DNA of 64,000 bases from positions 310,001 through 374,000 of the forward strand of contig NZ_JBHUJS010000003.1 of assembly GCF_042683405.1 (NCBI RefSeq), read 5' to 3'. Below, one piece after another: positions 8,690 through 16,986 of the stretch. Source of the stretch: Telluria sp042683405 (GTDB taxonomy: Bacteria; Pseudomonadota; Gammaproteobacteria; Burkholderiales; Burkholderiaceae_D). Positions within the stretch are counted from its first letter, which is position 1. Each line of letters starts with the position of its first letter. Below the pieces are notes generated by a model, which did not search any database, was not told the origin of the DNA, and saw only the letters and a list, made by a program, of their open reading frames with translations. Both the position numbers and the translations under genes were made by a program.

Positions 8690-8703
8690 GTTGCTTCCTT
8701 TGA

Positions 8704-8741
8704 GGTGAGAATATTTACTTGGCGAAGTATATATTCTCACC
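8704..8741. promoter_or_regulatory. Perfect 11-base inverted repeat in the leader of the barrel gene
   Basis: GGTGAGAATAT at 8704-8714 and ATATTCTCACC at 8731-8741 match exactly with a 16-base spacer. It ends 15 bases before the start codon. Inside, TATACT (minus strand, 8731-8726) could be a -10 box. It may be a dimeric operator over the promoter or, if transcribed, a stem-loop next to the ribosome site. Confidence 0.65.
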
Positions 8742-8752
8742 AGGAGGATTCC

Positions 8753-8764
8753 GGAAACGGTTCC
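8753..8764. promoter_or_regulatory. LacI/GalR-type operator candidate
   Basis: GGAAACGGTTCC fits the G-AA-CG-TT-C pattern of LacI-family operators with a central CG. It lies just upstream of the presumed -10 box of the barrel gene, where a repressor would block RNA polymerase. No LacI-type gene is in the window. Confidence 0.4.
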
Positions 8765-8854
8765 GAAATGCAGCCTCAGGTGTTGTTTGAGGCGCACAGG
8801 CCCGAGCCCTCATCCGGCACACGGAGCCGGGCCCGGTCCGCGCCGGGTCGCAGG

Positions 8855-9793
8855 TTAGAACTTGTGGGAGATGCCGACCTGGTACGAGGTGACGCGACTG
8901 ACGCGCTCACGGCCGGCATAGGCGTACAGGTCGGTGCGCTTGGACAGGTGGTAGTCGTAGCCCACGCCCGTCTCGCGCACCGTGGTGCGCTCGAACGCCG
9001 CGGTTTCCTGCTTCTGCTTCGACACCACCGCCTTGAAGTCGCCCTTGCCCACGGTGTACACCGCGCCCAGCAGCATGCCGGTGTAGTCGCCCGTTGCCAC
9101 GGCTTCCGTATCGCCCTGCGCGTACTGGGCCGACAGGCGCAGCGCGCCGAACTTGTAGTAGCCGCCCGTGGTCCACATTGACGGCTGGCCGGTGCCGGCG
9201 CGCGTCTCGGCCGCCTTCTCGTAGCCGACGTAGGCGAACACGGGACCCTGGTCGTACTGGCCGAGCACGCTCATGCCGTTCGACGCGCCGTTAATCTCGG
9301 ACAACACATACTGCACCGCGCCGGTGAAGCCGCCCACCTTCGGGCTGGTGTAGGTGACCGAATTCGACACGCGCGAGCTGGACACGCCCACGCGCATCAT
9401 CGGCTCGTTGACCTTGCCGATCACGCCATCGGCGCCGAACGGCTCCACTTTGGACTGCACGCTGTCGACCAGGTTCTTGGTGCGCCCGAAAATCGCGGTG
9501 CCGAAGCCGCCGGTCAGGCCCACGTTGGCCTGGCGTTCCCAGAACACGCCCTTTTGCGCGCCGCTATCGAGCAGGAATTCGTTTTCCAGCGTAAATACCG
9601 CCGAGATGCCGTTGCCGAGGTCTTCCACGCCGCGGAAGCCGAGGCGCGACGCATGGTTCTCGCGCTGGATCAGTTTCTTGCCGGTCTGCTTGGCGAAGCC
9701 GACATCGACCACGCCATACACGGTAACGGAGCTTTGCGCCTGGGCGGAACCGATGGCGGACAGGGCGAGGAGTGCGAAGAGAGATTTTTTCAC
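8855..9793 (-). CDS. General porin (gram-negative, betaproteobacterial Omp32-like)
   Basis: This 312-residue outer-membrane porin forms trimeric diffusion pores for small anions or other solutes. A signal peptide (KKSLFALLALSAIGSAQAQ) precedes SSVTVYGVVDVGF, the first strand typical of this family. The pattern GISAVFTLENEF and GRTKNLVDSVQ follows the porin_4 class, and the chain ends in VGISHKF with the terminal Phe. The start is not ATG: GTG at 9793 opens the signal peptide, and a second GTG 4 codons upstream is an alternative. Neither has a strong ribosome site, so the exact start is open. The length is slightly below the usual 330-380. It lies upstream of the other barrel gene on the same strand, separated by about 165 bases containing a weak hairpin and operator-like sites. 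Confidence 0.88.
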   Translation of the reverse strand: MKKSLFALLALSAIGSAQAQSSVTVYGVVDVGFAKQTGKKLIQRENHASRLGFRGVEDLGNGISAVFTLENEFLLDSGAQKGVFWERQANVGLTGGFGTAIFGRTKNLVDSVQSKVEPFGADGVIGKVNEPMMRVGVSSSRVSNSVTYTSPKVGGFTGAVQYVLSEINGASNGMSVLGQYDQGPVFAYVGYEKAAETRAGTGQPSMWTTGGYYKFGALRLSAQYAQGDTEAVATGDYTGMLLGAVYTVGKGDFKAVVSKQKQETAAFERTTVRETGVGYDYHLSKRTDLYAYAGRERVSRVTSYQVGISHKF

Positions 9794-10018
9794 TTGAGTT
9801 ATCACGAGTGGTTGAAGGAAGTAGTGCCGAAACGAATCTTGCTTGGCAAAAGTTTCAACCTGATGACATGTGCAATGCCGGTAACACTCCGCAAGCCGAC
9901 ATATGTATGTGAAAAAGTTATCGGAACATAATGTTGCTGCTGTAATATCCGTGAACGTGGTTCCCCCGCGGAGCCCACGCACAACAACTTACAAGCCAAC
10001 CGCACCCTGAGGTACTCT

Positions 10019-11446
10019 ATGCGACTACGCCATTTGCCAGTCATGCTGGCGGGGTTCACGCTGTCGATGTCCGCGCTCGCCGCGAGCACCGACCGCTGGA
10101 CGCTCCCCGTCAATGTCAAAAAACTCGATAACGGCCTGACCGTCATCATCTCGCCCGACCACAGCTCGCCGACCGTCGGCGTCAGCGTGGTGTACCACGT
10201 CGGCATGCGCCTCGAACCGAAGAACCGTACCGGCTTCGCGCACCTGTTCGAACACCTGATGTTCCAGGGCACCCCGAACGCACCGAAGGGCGTGTTCGAC
10301 AAGACCATCACGGGCGGCGGCGGCAACAACAACGGCTCCACCCGCGCCGACTTCACCAACTACATCGAGACCGCGCCGGTCTCCGCGCTCGAGCCGATCC
10401 TGTGGCTGGAAGCGGACCGCATGAAGACCCTCGACTTCAATCCGGCCACGCTGAAGAACCAGCAGGACGTGGTGAAGGAAGAGATCCGCGTCAACGTGAA
10501 GAACCAGCCATACGGCGGCTTCATGTGGATCGACATCGGCCAGCACGCATTCCAGAAATGGGAAAACAACCACGACGGCTACGGCAGCTTCCAGGACCTG
10601 GAAGGCGCCAGCCTCGAGGACGTGCGCAACTTCCACCGCGACTACTACGGCCCGAACAACGCCGTGCTGTCGATCGCAGGCGACATCACGCCGGCACAAG
10701 GCTTCGCGCTCGCGCAGAAGTACTTCGGCGGCATCGCTGCGCGCCCGACGCCGAAGAGCGGCGACTTCAGCGAACCGCTGAACACGCAGGAAAAGCGCGT
10801 CGAGCAGAGCGACGCACTGGCGCAGGTGCCGGCAATCGCCGCTGCCTGGAAGATGCCGACCCGCGGCAGTAAGGACCAGGCGCCGATGGCCGTGCTGGGC
10901 GAACTGCTGGCCGGCGGCGACGCATCGGTGCTGTACCAGGGCCTGGTCAAGGGCCGCGAACTGGCGCTGAACATCGACTCGCTGTATGGCCTGACCAGCC
11001 CATGGGAATACAACGGCCCTACCCTGTTCACGCTGTTCGCCCTGTACAAGCCGAACACCAACGCCGATGCGGTGCTCACCGCCATCGATGAGGAAGTGGC
11101 CAAGATCGTCGCCAACGGCGTCGACGACGCGACCCTCAAGCGCGTCAAGACCCGCATGCTGGCCGACTGGAACAACAAGCTGGAAAGCTTCATCAACCGC
11201 GCCGACACCCTGGCCAAGCTGCAGACCCTGTGGGGCGACGCCAACGTCGTCAACAAGATCCCCGGCTGGATCGACGGCGTCACCTCGGCTGACGTCCAGC
11301 GCACCGCCAAGACCTACCTGACCCGCGAGAACCGCACGGTCATCGACCGTAAACCGGCACCGAAGGCGCCTGCTGCACCAGCCCCTGCGCCGGCAGCTGC
11401 ACCTGCGGCCGCACCAGCGCCAGCTCCTGCTGGCACCACCAAATAA
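10019..11446 (+). CDS. M16 family zinc metallopeptidase (catalytic partner)
   Basis: This 475-residue periplasmic peptidase of the pitrilysin/processing-peptidase family carries the inverted zinc motif HxxEH at residues 75-79 (HLFEH), with the third ligand near E154 (VVKEEIRV), so it should be active. A signal peptide (MLAGFTLSMSALAA) comes first. The two M16 half-domains follow, and the chain ends in about 30 residues of Ala/Pro (PAPAPAAAPAAAPAP) that look like a flexible tail. GAGG lies upstream of the ATG. The next gene, 11 bases on, is a second M16 protein without the zinc motif; in this family such pairs form an active-inactive heterodimer. Substrates are probably periplasmic peptides or misfolded proteins. 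Confidence 0.93.
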   Translation: MRLRHLPVMLAGFTLSMSALAASTDRWTLPVNVKKLDNGLTVIISPDHSSPTVGVSVVYHVGMRLEPKNRTGFAHLFEHLMFQGTPNAPKGVFDKTITGGGGNNNGSTRADFTNYIETAPVSALEPILWLEADRMKTLDFNPATLKNQQDVVKEEIRVNVKNQPYGGFMWIDIGQHAFQKWENNHDGYGSFQDLEGASLEDVRNFHRDYYGPNNAVLSIAGDITPAQGFALAQKYFGGIAARPTPKSGDFSEPLNTQEKRVEQSDALAQVPAIAAAWKMPTRGSKDQAPMAVLGELLAGGDASVLYQGLVKGRELALNIDSLYGLTSPWEYNGPTLFTLFALYKPNTNADAVLTAIDEEVAKIVANGVDDATLKRVKTRMLADWNNKLESFINRADTLAKLQTLWGDANVVNKIPGWIDGVTSADVQRTAKTYLTRENRTVIDRKPAPKAPAAPAPAPAAAPAAAPAPAPAGTTK

Positions 11447-11457
11447 GGAGCGCATCG

Positions 11458-12888
11458 ATGAAAAAACTGATGCTTGCACTGACGATCTCCCTGGCATTCC
11501 CGGCCGCGTACGCGCAGCAGGAAGCCAAGGCGGCGCCGAAAGCCGAAGCCAAGGCGGCAGCCCTGCCGGCTTTCGGCAAAGAGAAAACCATCCCGGCGCC
11601 GAAGATCGCCAAGAAGGTCCTGTCCAACGGACTGGAAGTCTGGGTCGTGCCACGCACCGGCCTGCCGCGCGTGGACTACGTGCTGGCGGTACGCGGCTCG
11701 GGCCTCGCGGCTGACGACAAGGCGCACCCTGGCTTTGCCAAGCTGCTGGCCGGCCTGCTGTCCGAAGGCACCGCCAAGCGCGATTCGCGCGCTGTCGCCG
11801 AACTGGCGCAGGGCTATGGCGGCTCGGTCGGCGCCAGCGCCGGCTTCGACGGCATCACCGTGTTCGGCAATGCGCTCGCGTCCAACGCCGCGCCGATGCT
11901 GAACCTGATGGCCGAAGTGGCGCGCATGCCGTCCTTCCCAGCCAAGGAAGTCACGCTGGCCAAGGCGAACGCGCTGCAGGCGCTGCGCGTCGCCGAGACC
12001 CAGCCGCGCTTCCGCGCCGAGCGCGCGCTGGCGACCGCCATGTACGGTGCGCACCCGTATGGCAGCACCGAGCACACGGTCGAATCGATCAACGGCACCA
12101 CCGAGGAACTGCTCAAGGCGGAACACGCCAAGCGCTTCCGTCCGGAGCGCAGCCTGCTGGTCGTGACCGGCCGTATCAGCGAAGCGGACGCGATGAAGTT
12201 CGCGCAGGCCGCCTTCGGCGACTGGAAAGCGACCGGCGCGGCTGTGGCGGAACCGGGCCCGGCGCCGACCAGCGCCCAGCCGGTGCGCGTGGTGCTGCAG
12301 CGTGACGGCAGCGTGCAGTCCACCCTGCGCCTGGGCGCCCCGGCCATCCCGGCCCGCAACCCGGACTACGTGCCGCTGCGCCTGACCAGCACCATCCTGG
12401 GCGGCAGCTTCTCGAGCCGCGTCAACACCAACCTGCGCGAAGAAAAGGGTTACACCTACGGCGCGTCGGCAGGTGCACGCAGCTACCGCGAAGGCGGCGG
12501 CATCGTGGGCGGCGCGGACGTGCGCAACGAAGTGACCGGCGCATCGCTGACCGAGTACTTCAAGGAGTACAAGAAGCTTGGCACCGAACTGGTACCGGCC
12601 GACGAGATGAGCATGAACAAGCGCTACGTCGCCGGCAGCTACCTGATCACCAACCAGCTGCAGCGCGCCGTCGCGGCGACGCTGGCCAACAACTGGCTGA
12701 TCGGACTGCCGTCCGAGTTCCTCGGCCAGTTCGTCCCGGCGATCCAGAAGGTCACCCCGGAGCAGGTGCGCGACATGGGCAAGAAATACTTCAACCCTGA
12801 AGCGCAATCCGTGGTGGTCGTTGGCGACAGCAAGGCGATCGCCGAGCAGCTGAAGGCGTTCGGCGAGTTCAAAGTCACCGACAAGTAA
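11458..12888 (+). CDS. M16 family peptidase-like protein, zinc motif lost
   Basis: This 476-residue partner of the preceding peptidase has a signal peptide (MKKLMLALTISLAFPAAYA) and a Lys/Ala-rich linker. Its M16 fold can be followed (LPRVDYVLAVRGSG, GFAKLLAGLLSEGT, LREEKGYTYGASAG). Where the active protein has HLFEH this one reads KLLAG, so zinc cannot be bound and the protein is catalytically dead. The C-terminal half keeps the RxxxxY-type loop (EKGYTYG) that helps bind substrate in the active subunit of such dimers. AAGGAG sets the start. It is co-transcribed with the active gene. Confidence 0.92.
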   Translation: MKKLMLALTISLAFPAAYAQQEAKAAPKAEAKAAALPAFGKEKTIPAPKIAKKVLSNGLEVWVVPRTGLPRVDYVLAVRGSGLAADDKAHPGFAKLLAGLLSEGTAKRDSRAVAELAQGYGGSVGASAGFDGITVFGNALASNAAPMLNLMAEVARMPSFPAKEVTLAKANALQALRVAETQPRFRAERALATAMYGAHPYGSTEHTVESINGTTEELLKAEHAKRFRPERSLLVVTGRISEADAMKFAQAAFGDWKATGAAVAEPGPAPTSAQPVRVVLQRDGSVQSTLRLGAPAIPARNPDYVPLRLTSTILGGSFSSRVNTNLREEKGYTYGASAGARSYREGGGIVGGADVRNEVTGASLTEYFKEYKKLGTELVPADEMSMNKRYVAGSYLITNQLQRAVAATLANNWLIGLPSEFLGQFVPAIQKVTPEQVRDMGKKYFNPEAQSVVVVGDSKAIAEQLKAFGEFKVTDK

Positions 12889-12896
12889 TACATCCA

Positions 12897-12922
12897 GGGG
12901 ACGGTCCTGCCGGGACGTCCCC
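12897..12922 (+). terminator. GGGGACGGTCC hairpin after the M16 operon
   Basis: Arms GGGGACGGTCC and GGGACGTCCCC with a 4-base loop lie 8 bases past the stop. There is no T-run, only CTTCCCCTT, so it may protect the 3' end rather than terminate by itself. Confidence 0.5.
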
Positions 12923-13003
12923 TTCCCCTTCGCCCTCCACTCCTCCTCTGGTTCACGGTTTTTCGTGTATCGTTCCGGTTTGGCTTCTGCAAAACCGTTT
13001 CCG

Positions 13004-13234
13004 ATGAACCTGAACAAAAAACAGCTGGTCAAGGTCCTGCTCGCGATCCTGATCTCCGCAGTACTGGCAATCGTCAGCGTCTACCTCATCATTCACCTCG
13101 GCCAGGCTGTTCTCCAGTGGTTCAATTCGCTTGCACCGCGCACGCGAACCTGGCTCACCTTCGCGATGCTGGTGATTGTCGCGCTGTCGACGGCATACGG
13201 GATCTGGCGCATGCGCAAGGCCCGCAAGCAGTAG
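13004..13234 (+). CDS. Small two-helix membrane protein
   Basis: This 76-residue protein has a basic start (MNLNKKQLVK), one membrane helix (VLLAILISAVLAIVSVYLII), a loop (LQWFNSLAPRTRT), a second helix (WLTFAMLVIVALSTAYGIW) and a basic tail RMRKARKQ. It should sit in the inner membrane with both ends in the cytoplasm. I do not recognise a family. The ATG at 13004 is preferred over an upstream one because the hydrophilic start fits membrane insertion, though no strong ribosome site is visible. It follows the M16 operon beyond a hairpin and converges on the GGDEF-EAL gene. Confidence 0.6.
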   Translation: MNLNKKQLVKVLLAILISAVLAIVSVYLIIHLGQAVLQWFNSLAPRTRTWLTFAMLVIVALSTAYGIWRMRKARKQ

Positions 13235-13256
13235 CGCAACCGCCTGGCCGATCGGC

Positions 13257-15323
13257 TCAGTTCGAAAAGTCCGGGGACGGTACTGCCGCCCTGGCGTGCG
13301 CGGCCAGGCCCCTTTCCAGGAACGGCGCGACCTGGTCGGCCGGCGCCGGCCGTCCAAGGTGGTAGCCCTGCGCCTCGTCGCACCCCAGCTCGCGCACCAC
13401 GCGCAGCTGCTCTTCCGTCTCGACACCCTCCGCAACGATCGCCATGCCCAGCGCGTGCGCCATCGAGACGATCGCCTGGTAGAACACGCGCCCTTCCGGC
13501 GACTTGCTCAGGCCTGCGGTGAACGAGCGGTCCACCTTCAGCACGTCCATCCTGAGCAGCGCGAGCTGCGACAGCGAGGAATAACCTGAGCCGAAGTCGT
13601 CCACGTGCAGCTTGACGCCCAGCTTGCGGATTGCCGCCAGCTGCTCCAGGATGTGCTTCTGCTCGCCCATCATGGCCGATTCCGTGATCTCCACTTCGAT
13701 CAGGCGAGGACTGAGCTTGTGCAGCGCCAGCTGCGCCGCCAGCATGCGGTGCACGCCGCCCTGTTCGAACTGGCGCGGCGACACATTGATCGACACCGGC
13801 ACCAGTTGCAAGCCCATGGCACGCCAGGCGCTAAGCTGCGCGCATGCCTTTTCCACCACCAGGTCGCCGATGCGGTGAATCAGCGCGCCGGACTCCGCCA
13901 GCGGGATGAAGTCCGATGGCGGCACGAAGCCCATCTCCGGATGCTGCCAGCGCAGCAGTGCCTCCATGCTGCACACGCGTCCCGTGCGCAGGTCCACGCG
14001 CGGCTGGAAGTGCAGAAGGAGCTCGTTGCGCTCCACCGCAAGCGCAAGCTGCTGCTTGAGCCGCGCGCGTCCCTTGACGCTGGCGTAGCGCAGGCTGTCG
14101 AAGAAACGGAACCTGCCCTTGCCGTCCTCCTTGGCCCAGTACATCGCAATGTCCGCATGCTGGAGCAGGCTGGCCGGGTCACGGCCATCGCGCGGGAACA
14201 CGCCGATGCCGATCGATGCGCCGACCGAATGCAGCTGCTCGCCCACCGAGAACGGCCTGGCCAGCGCATCGACGATGCGCTGGGCGACCGCGCCTGCGTG
14301 GGCATCGGATTCGTCCTCGCCCAGCAGCACGACAAACTCGTCGCCGCCAAAGCGCACCAGCACATCGTCCGGCCGCAGCAGCGACTTCAGGCGGCGCGCG
14401 GCCTGCTGCAGCACCATGTCGCCCGCCGCGTGCCCGTGCGTGTCGTTCACCTGCTTGAACTCGTCCAGGTCGATCAGCAGCAGCGGCAGCGCGCGGCCTT
14501 CCCGCCCAACCTTCGCAAGCAGGGCCTGGAACGACTGCGCCAGCCAGTGGCGGTTCGGCAGCGCAGTGAGCAGGTCCTCGTTGGCGGAGCGGTACAGCGC
14601 TTCCTCATGCGCCTTGCGCGCCGTGATGTCCTGGAGCGTGATCGACAGGCTGTTGCCGACACGGACGATGCGCCGCTGGACCCATTGGACGCGCCCACGT
14701 CCGCCGGGCGGCATCTCGCGCTCGTCCTGGTCGAAGCCACACGCCATCGCGCGGCCGCAGGCGTCCAGCAGGCCGGAGCCGGATGCGCCCTGGTCCAGGG
14801 TCGATACCCGCACTCCGGTCAGTTCGCTCCGCGACATGCCGAAGAACGATGCGCCGCGCTCATTGCAGTCGACGATATCGAAATCCGTCAGGCCGCCGTC
14901 CCGGTTGCGCACGGCTGTCGCCATGTACATGCCGTCTTCGGCGTGCTGCACCGCGGCCCAGTAAACACGCCGGCTTTCCGCATCCTCGCGCCAGCGCCGC
15001 AAGGTGCGGTGCAGCGCAACGGCGAACCACGGCGCCAGGATCGTGGCGAGCACGCTCAGGAAGGCCGCTTCGTCGCGGCGCCGGCTGGCCCGCTCCGCCG
15101 CCTGCTCCATTGCGTCCTGCGCGGGCTCGCCGGCGGGCGGAGCTTCGGTGACGACGGCGCTGCCGGCCCAGCCCTCGACCATCGCGGTGCGCTGGCGCGC
15201 GCCGGCCAGGTCGGCTTGCTCCGCCGCGATGACACGGCTCCATAGCACGGCGCACGCGAGGGCCGCCAGCAGCGGCACCGCAATGACCAGCAAGCGGTCC
15301 CTCAGTTCGATGGGGCTGGCCAT
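13257..15323 (-). CDS. Membrane PAS-GGDEF-EAL cyclic-di-GMP signalling protein
   Basis: This 688-residue protein makes and/or breaks cyclic-di-GMP. Two membrane helices (residues 11-33 and about 88-105) flank a short periplasmic loop. A PAS domain lies at about 120-235 and a GGDEF domain at about 245-410. The active motif GGDEF is at 326-330, and the inhibitory RxxD site RPDD at 317-320 is intact. The EAL domain follows, with E454-A-L (MEALLRWQHP) and DDFGSGYSS, so both activities look possible. I took ATG at 15323, one base after the stop of the chemoreceptor gene, so the two are translated in tandem. The last 10 codons include GGGGACGGTACTGCC (plus strand), a piece resembling the intergenic hairpin repeats, which suggests the reading frame has grown into a repeat. 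Confidence 0.92.
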   Translation of the reverse strand: MASPIELRDRLLVIAVPLLAALACAVLWSRVIAAEQADLAGARQRTAMVEGWAGSAVVTEAPPAGEPAQDAMEQAAERASRRRDEAAFLSVLATILAPWFAVALHRTLRRWREDAESRRVYWAAVQHAEDGMYMATAVRNRDGGLTDFDIVDCNERGASFFGMSRSELTGVRVSTLDQGASGSGLLDACGRAMACGFDQDEREMPPGGRGRVQWVQRRIVRVGNSLSITLQDITARKAHEEALYRSANEDLLTALPNRHWLAQSFQALLAKVGREGRALPLLLIDLDEFKQVNDTHGHAAGDMVLQQAARRLKSLLRPDDVLVRFGGDEFVVLLGEDESDAHAGAVAQRIVDALARPFSVGEQLHSVGASIGIGVFPRDGRDPASLLQHADIAMYWAKEDGKGRFRFFDSLRYASVKGRARLKQQLALAVERNELLLHFQPRVDLRTGRVCSMEALLRWQHPEMGFVPPSDFIPLAESGALIHRIGDLVVEKACAQLSAWRAMGLQLVPVSINVSPRQFEQGGVHRMLAAQLALHKLSPRLIEVEITESAMMGEQKHILEQLAAIRKLGVKLHVDDFGSGYSSLSQLALLRMDVLKVDRSFTAGLSKSPEGRVFYQAIVSMAHALGMAIVAEGVETEEQLRVVRELGCDEAQGYHLGRPAPADQVAPFLERGLAAHARAAVPSPDFSN

Positions 15324-15324
15324 G

Positions 15325-16929
15325 TCACGCCGCCAGTGCCAGCCGTGACGCGCGCATGGCCGGCTGCCGCGGCGGCGCATCGCTGCCGCGCAACCTGAAC
15401 GTTCCGACCAGGGCGGTCAGGTGCGCGGCCTGCTCGCGCATCGCCTGCGCGCCTGCGGCGGCCTGCTCCACCATTGCCGCGTTCTGCTGCGTGGCACCGT
15501 CCAGCTCCGCGATCGCACGGCCGATGGCGCCGATGCGCGACGCCTGCTCGGACGTGGCGTCGTTGATGGCGGCAAGGATTCCGGTCAGCCGCTGCACGCT
15601 ATCGAGCACGCCGCGCATGGTTTCCCCGGCCGTGTTGGCGATAGTGCGGCCGGTTCCGATCTGCTGCGACGACTCGGTGATCAGGTGCTTGATGTCGCGC
15701 GCTGCAGCGGCCGAGCGCTGCGCCAGGTTGCGCACCTCGCCCGCCACCACCGCGAAACCCCGCCCCTCCTCGCCCGCGCGGGCCGCCTCGACCGCCGCGT
15801 TCAGCGCGAGGATGTTGGTCTGGAATGCGATCCCGTCGATCACACCGGTGATTTCCTCGATCCGCTTGCCGGAAGCCTCGATGGCCGCCATCTTCTCGAC
15901 CACCTGCGCCACCGCCTGCATGGCTTCCAGCGCCACGCCGGAAGCGGCATGCGCGAGCCGGTTCGCCTGCGTGGTACTGCTGTCGTTCTGCGCCACCGCC
16001 GCGGTCAGTTCCTCCATCGCGCCGGCCGTCTCCACCAGCGTGCCGGCCTGGCGCTCGGTCCGGACCGACAGGTCGGCGTTACCGGCGGCGATCTCGCCGG
16101 ACGCGCCGTCCACCGCGCGTGCACCATCGAGGACGCGCTCTACGGTGGCGGACACGCCTTCCGTCATCCGGTTCAGCGCATCGAACAGGCGCCCCATCTC
16201 GTCGCTGCGGGAATGCTGGATCGATGCCCTCAGGTCGCCGGTCGCGACCCGTTCGGCCAACGCCACCGCCTGTTTCAGCGGCGTCGTGATGCTGCGCGCA
16301 AGCAGCAGCGCCAGCACACAGCCGATCAGCAGCGCAAAGGCGCCCAGCACGCCGACGATGCCGCGCCCGGCGGTCGAGGCGCTCGCGGACATCTCCGCCT
16401 GCAGCCGGGCCTGCGCGGCCTGGTGCTCCACCAGCTGGCGCAGCGCGCCCAGGTAATTCTCGAGCGCAGCGTGCAGCCCGTCGCCGGCCAGCCGCTCCAC
16501 CTCCACGGTCTGTCCGCGTTCCTTGTACTGGAAAATATCGGCCTGGATGCGCAGGAAGGCGGACTTGTGCGCGCTGGCCGCCTTCATCAGCGCCAGTTCG
16601 GTTCCGGTGTGCGGCAACGCGTCCATGCGCGCCTCCAGCGCGGCTTGCGCCCTGGCGCCCTCCGCCAGCTGCGCGTGGAAGTAATCGGAGAGTTCGAGGC
16701 TGTCGCTGCGCGCGATGGCAACGGTGCGCATGCCGCTCAGCTGCGCCATGCCGAGCAGTTCGCTGGCCATTTGCTGCTTGGGGAATTTGTTCCGGACCAG
16801 GTCCGATGTGATGGCGTCGGCCGCCTGCATCCGCCACAACGAGACGGCCGATATCACGGTGATCACCAACAGGACGGCGCCGAAAGCGCCCAATACTTTG
16901 CCGCCGGTTTGCAGCCTCAGGATTCGCAT
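15325..16929 (-). CDS. Methyl-accepting chemotaxis protein
   Basis: This 534-residue chemoreceptor has membrane helices at about 12-33 and 190-212. Between them is a four-helix periplasmic sensor domain of about 155 residues, followed by a HAMP domain (SITTPLKQAVALAERVATGD) and the cytoplasmic signalling coiled coil. The conserved tip that binds CheA/CheW is complete (IAFQTNILALNAAVEAARAG). The chain ends in SRLALAA, without the NWETF pentapeptide that recruits CheR. The ligand is unknown. The start codon is directly preceded by an 11-base inverted repeat and no normal ribosome site. It is followed within one base by the cyclic-di-GMP gene, linking motility sensing to a second messenger. Confidence 0.93.
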   Translation of the reverse strand: MRILRLQTGGKVLGAFGAVLLVITVISAVSLWRMQAADAITSDLVRNKFPKQQMASELLGMAQLSGMRTVAIARSDSLELSDYFHAQLAEGARAQAALEARMDALPHTGTELALMKAASAHKSAFLRIQADIFQYKERGQTVEVERLAGDGLHAALENYLGALRQLVEHQAAQARLQAEMSASASTAGRGIVGVLGAFALLIGCVLALLLARSITTPLKQAVALAERVATGDLRASIQHSRSDEMGRLFDALNRMTEGVSATVERVLDGARAVDGASGEIAAGNADLSVRTERQAGTLVETAGAMEELTAAVAQNDSSTTQANRLAHAASGVALEAMQAVAQVVEKMAAIEASGKRIEEITGVIDGIAFQTNILALNAAVEAARAGEEGRGFAVVAGEVRNLAQRSAAAARDIKHLITESSQQIGTGRTIANTAGETMRGVLDSVQRLTGILAAINDATSEQASRIGAIGRAIAELDGATQQNAAMVEQAAAGAQAMREQAAHLTALVGTFRLRGSDAPPRQPAMRASRLALAA

Positions 16930-16931
16930 GG

Positions 16932-16958
16932 GGAAGGATGATGGTTGATCATCCTTCC
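16932..16958. promoter_or_regulatory. Perfect 11-base inverted repeat touching the chemoreceptor start
   Basis: GGAAGGATGAT and ATCATCCTTCC match exactly around a 5-base loop, ending 2 bases before the ATG on the minus strand. As RNA it would form a stem that occupies the ribosome-binding region. As DNA it could be an operator. Confidence 0.5.
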
Positions 16959-16986
16959 ATTCTGCGTTGTCAATATGACCGTGCCA

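Noticed and set aside
8799..8834. A terminator after the porin gene
   Set aside because: The arms pair only about 8 of 11 positions and no T-run follows, so it was not listed as a feature.
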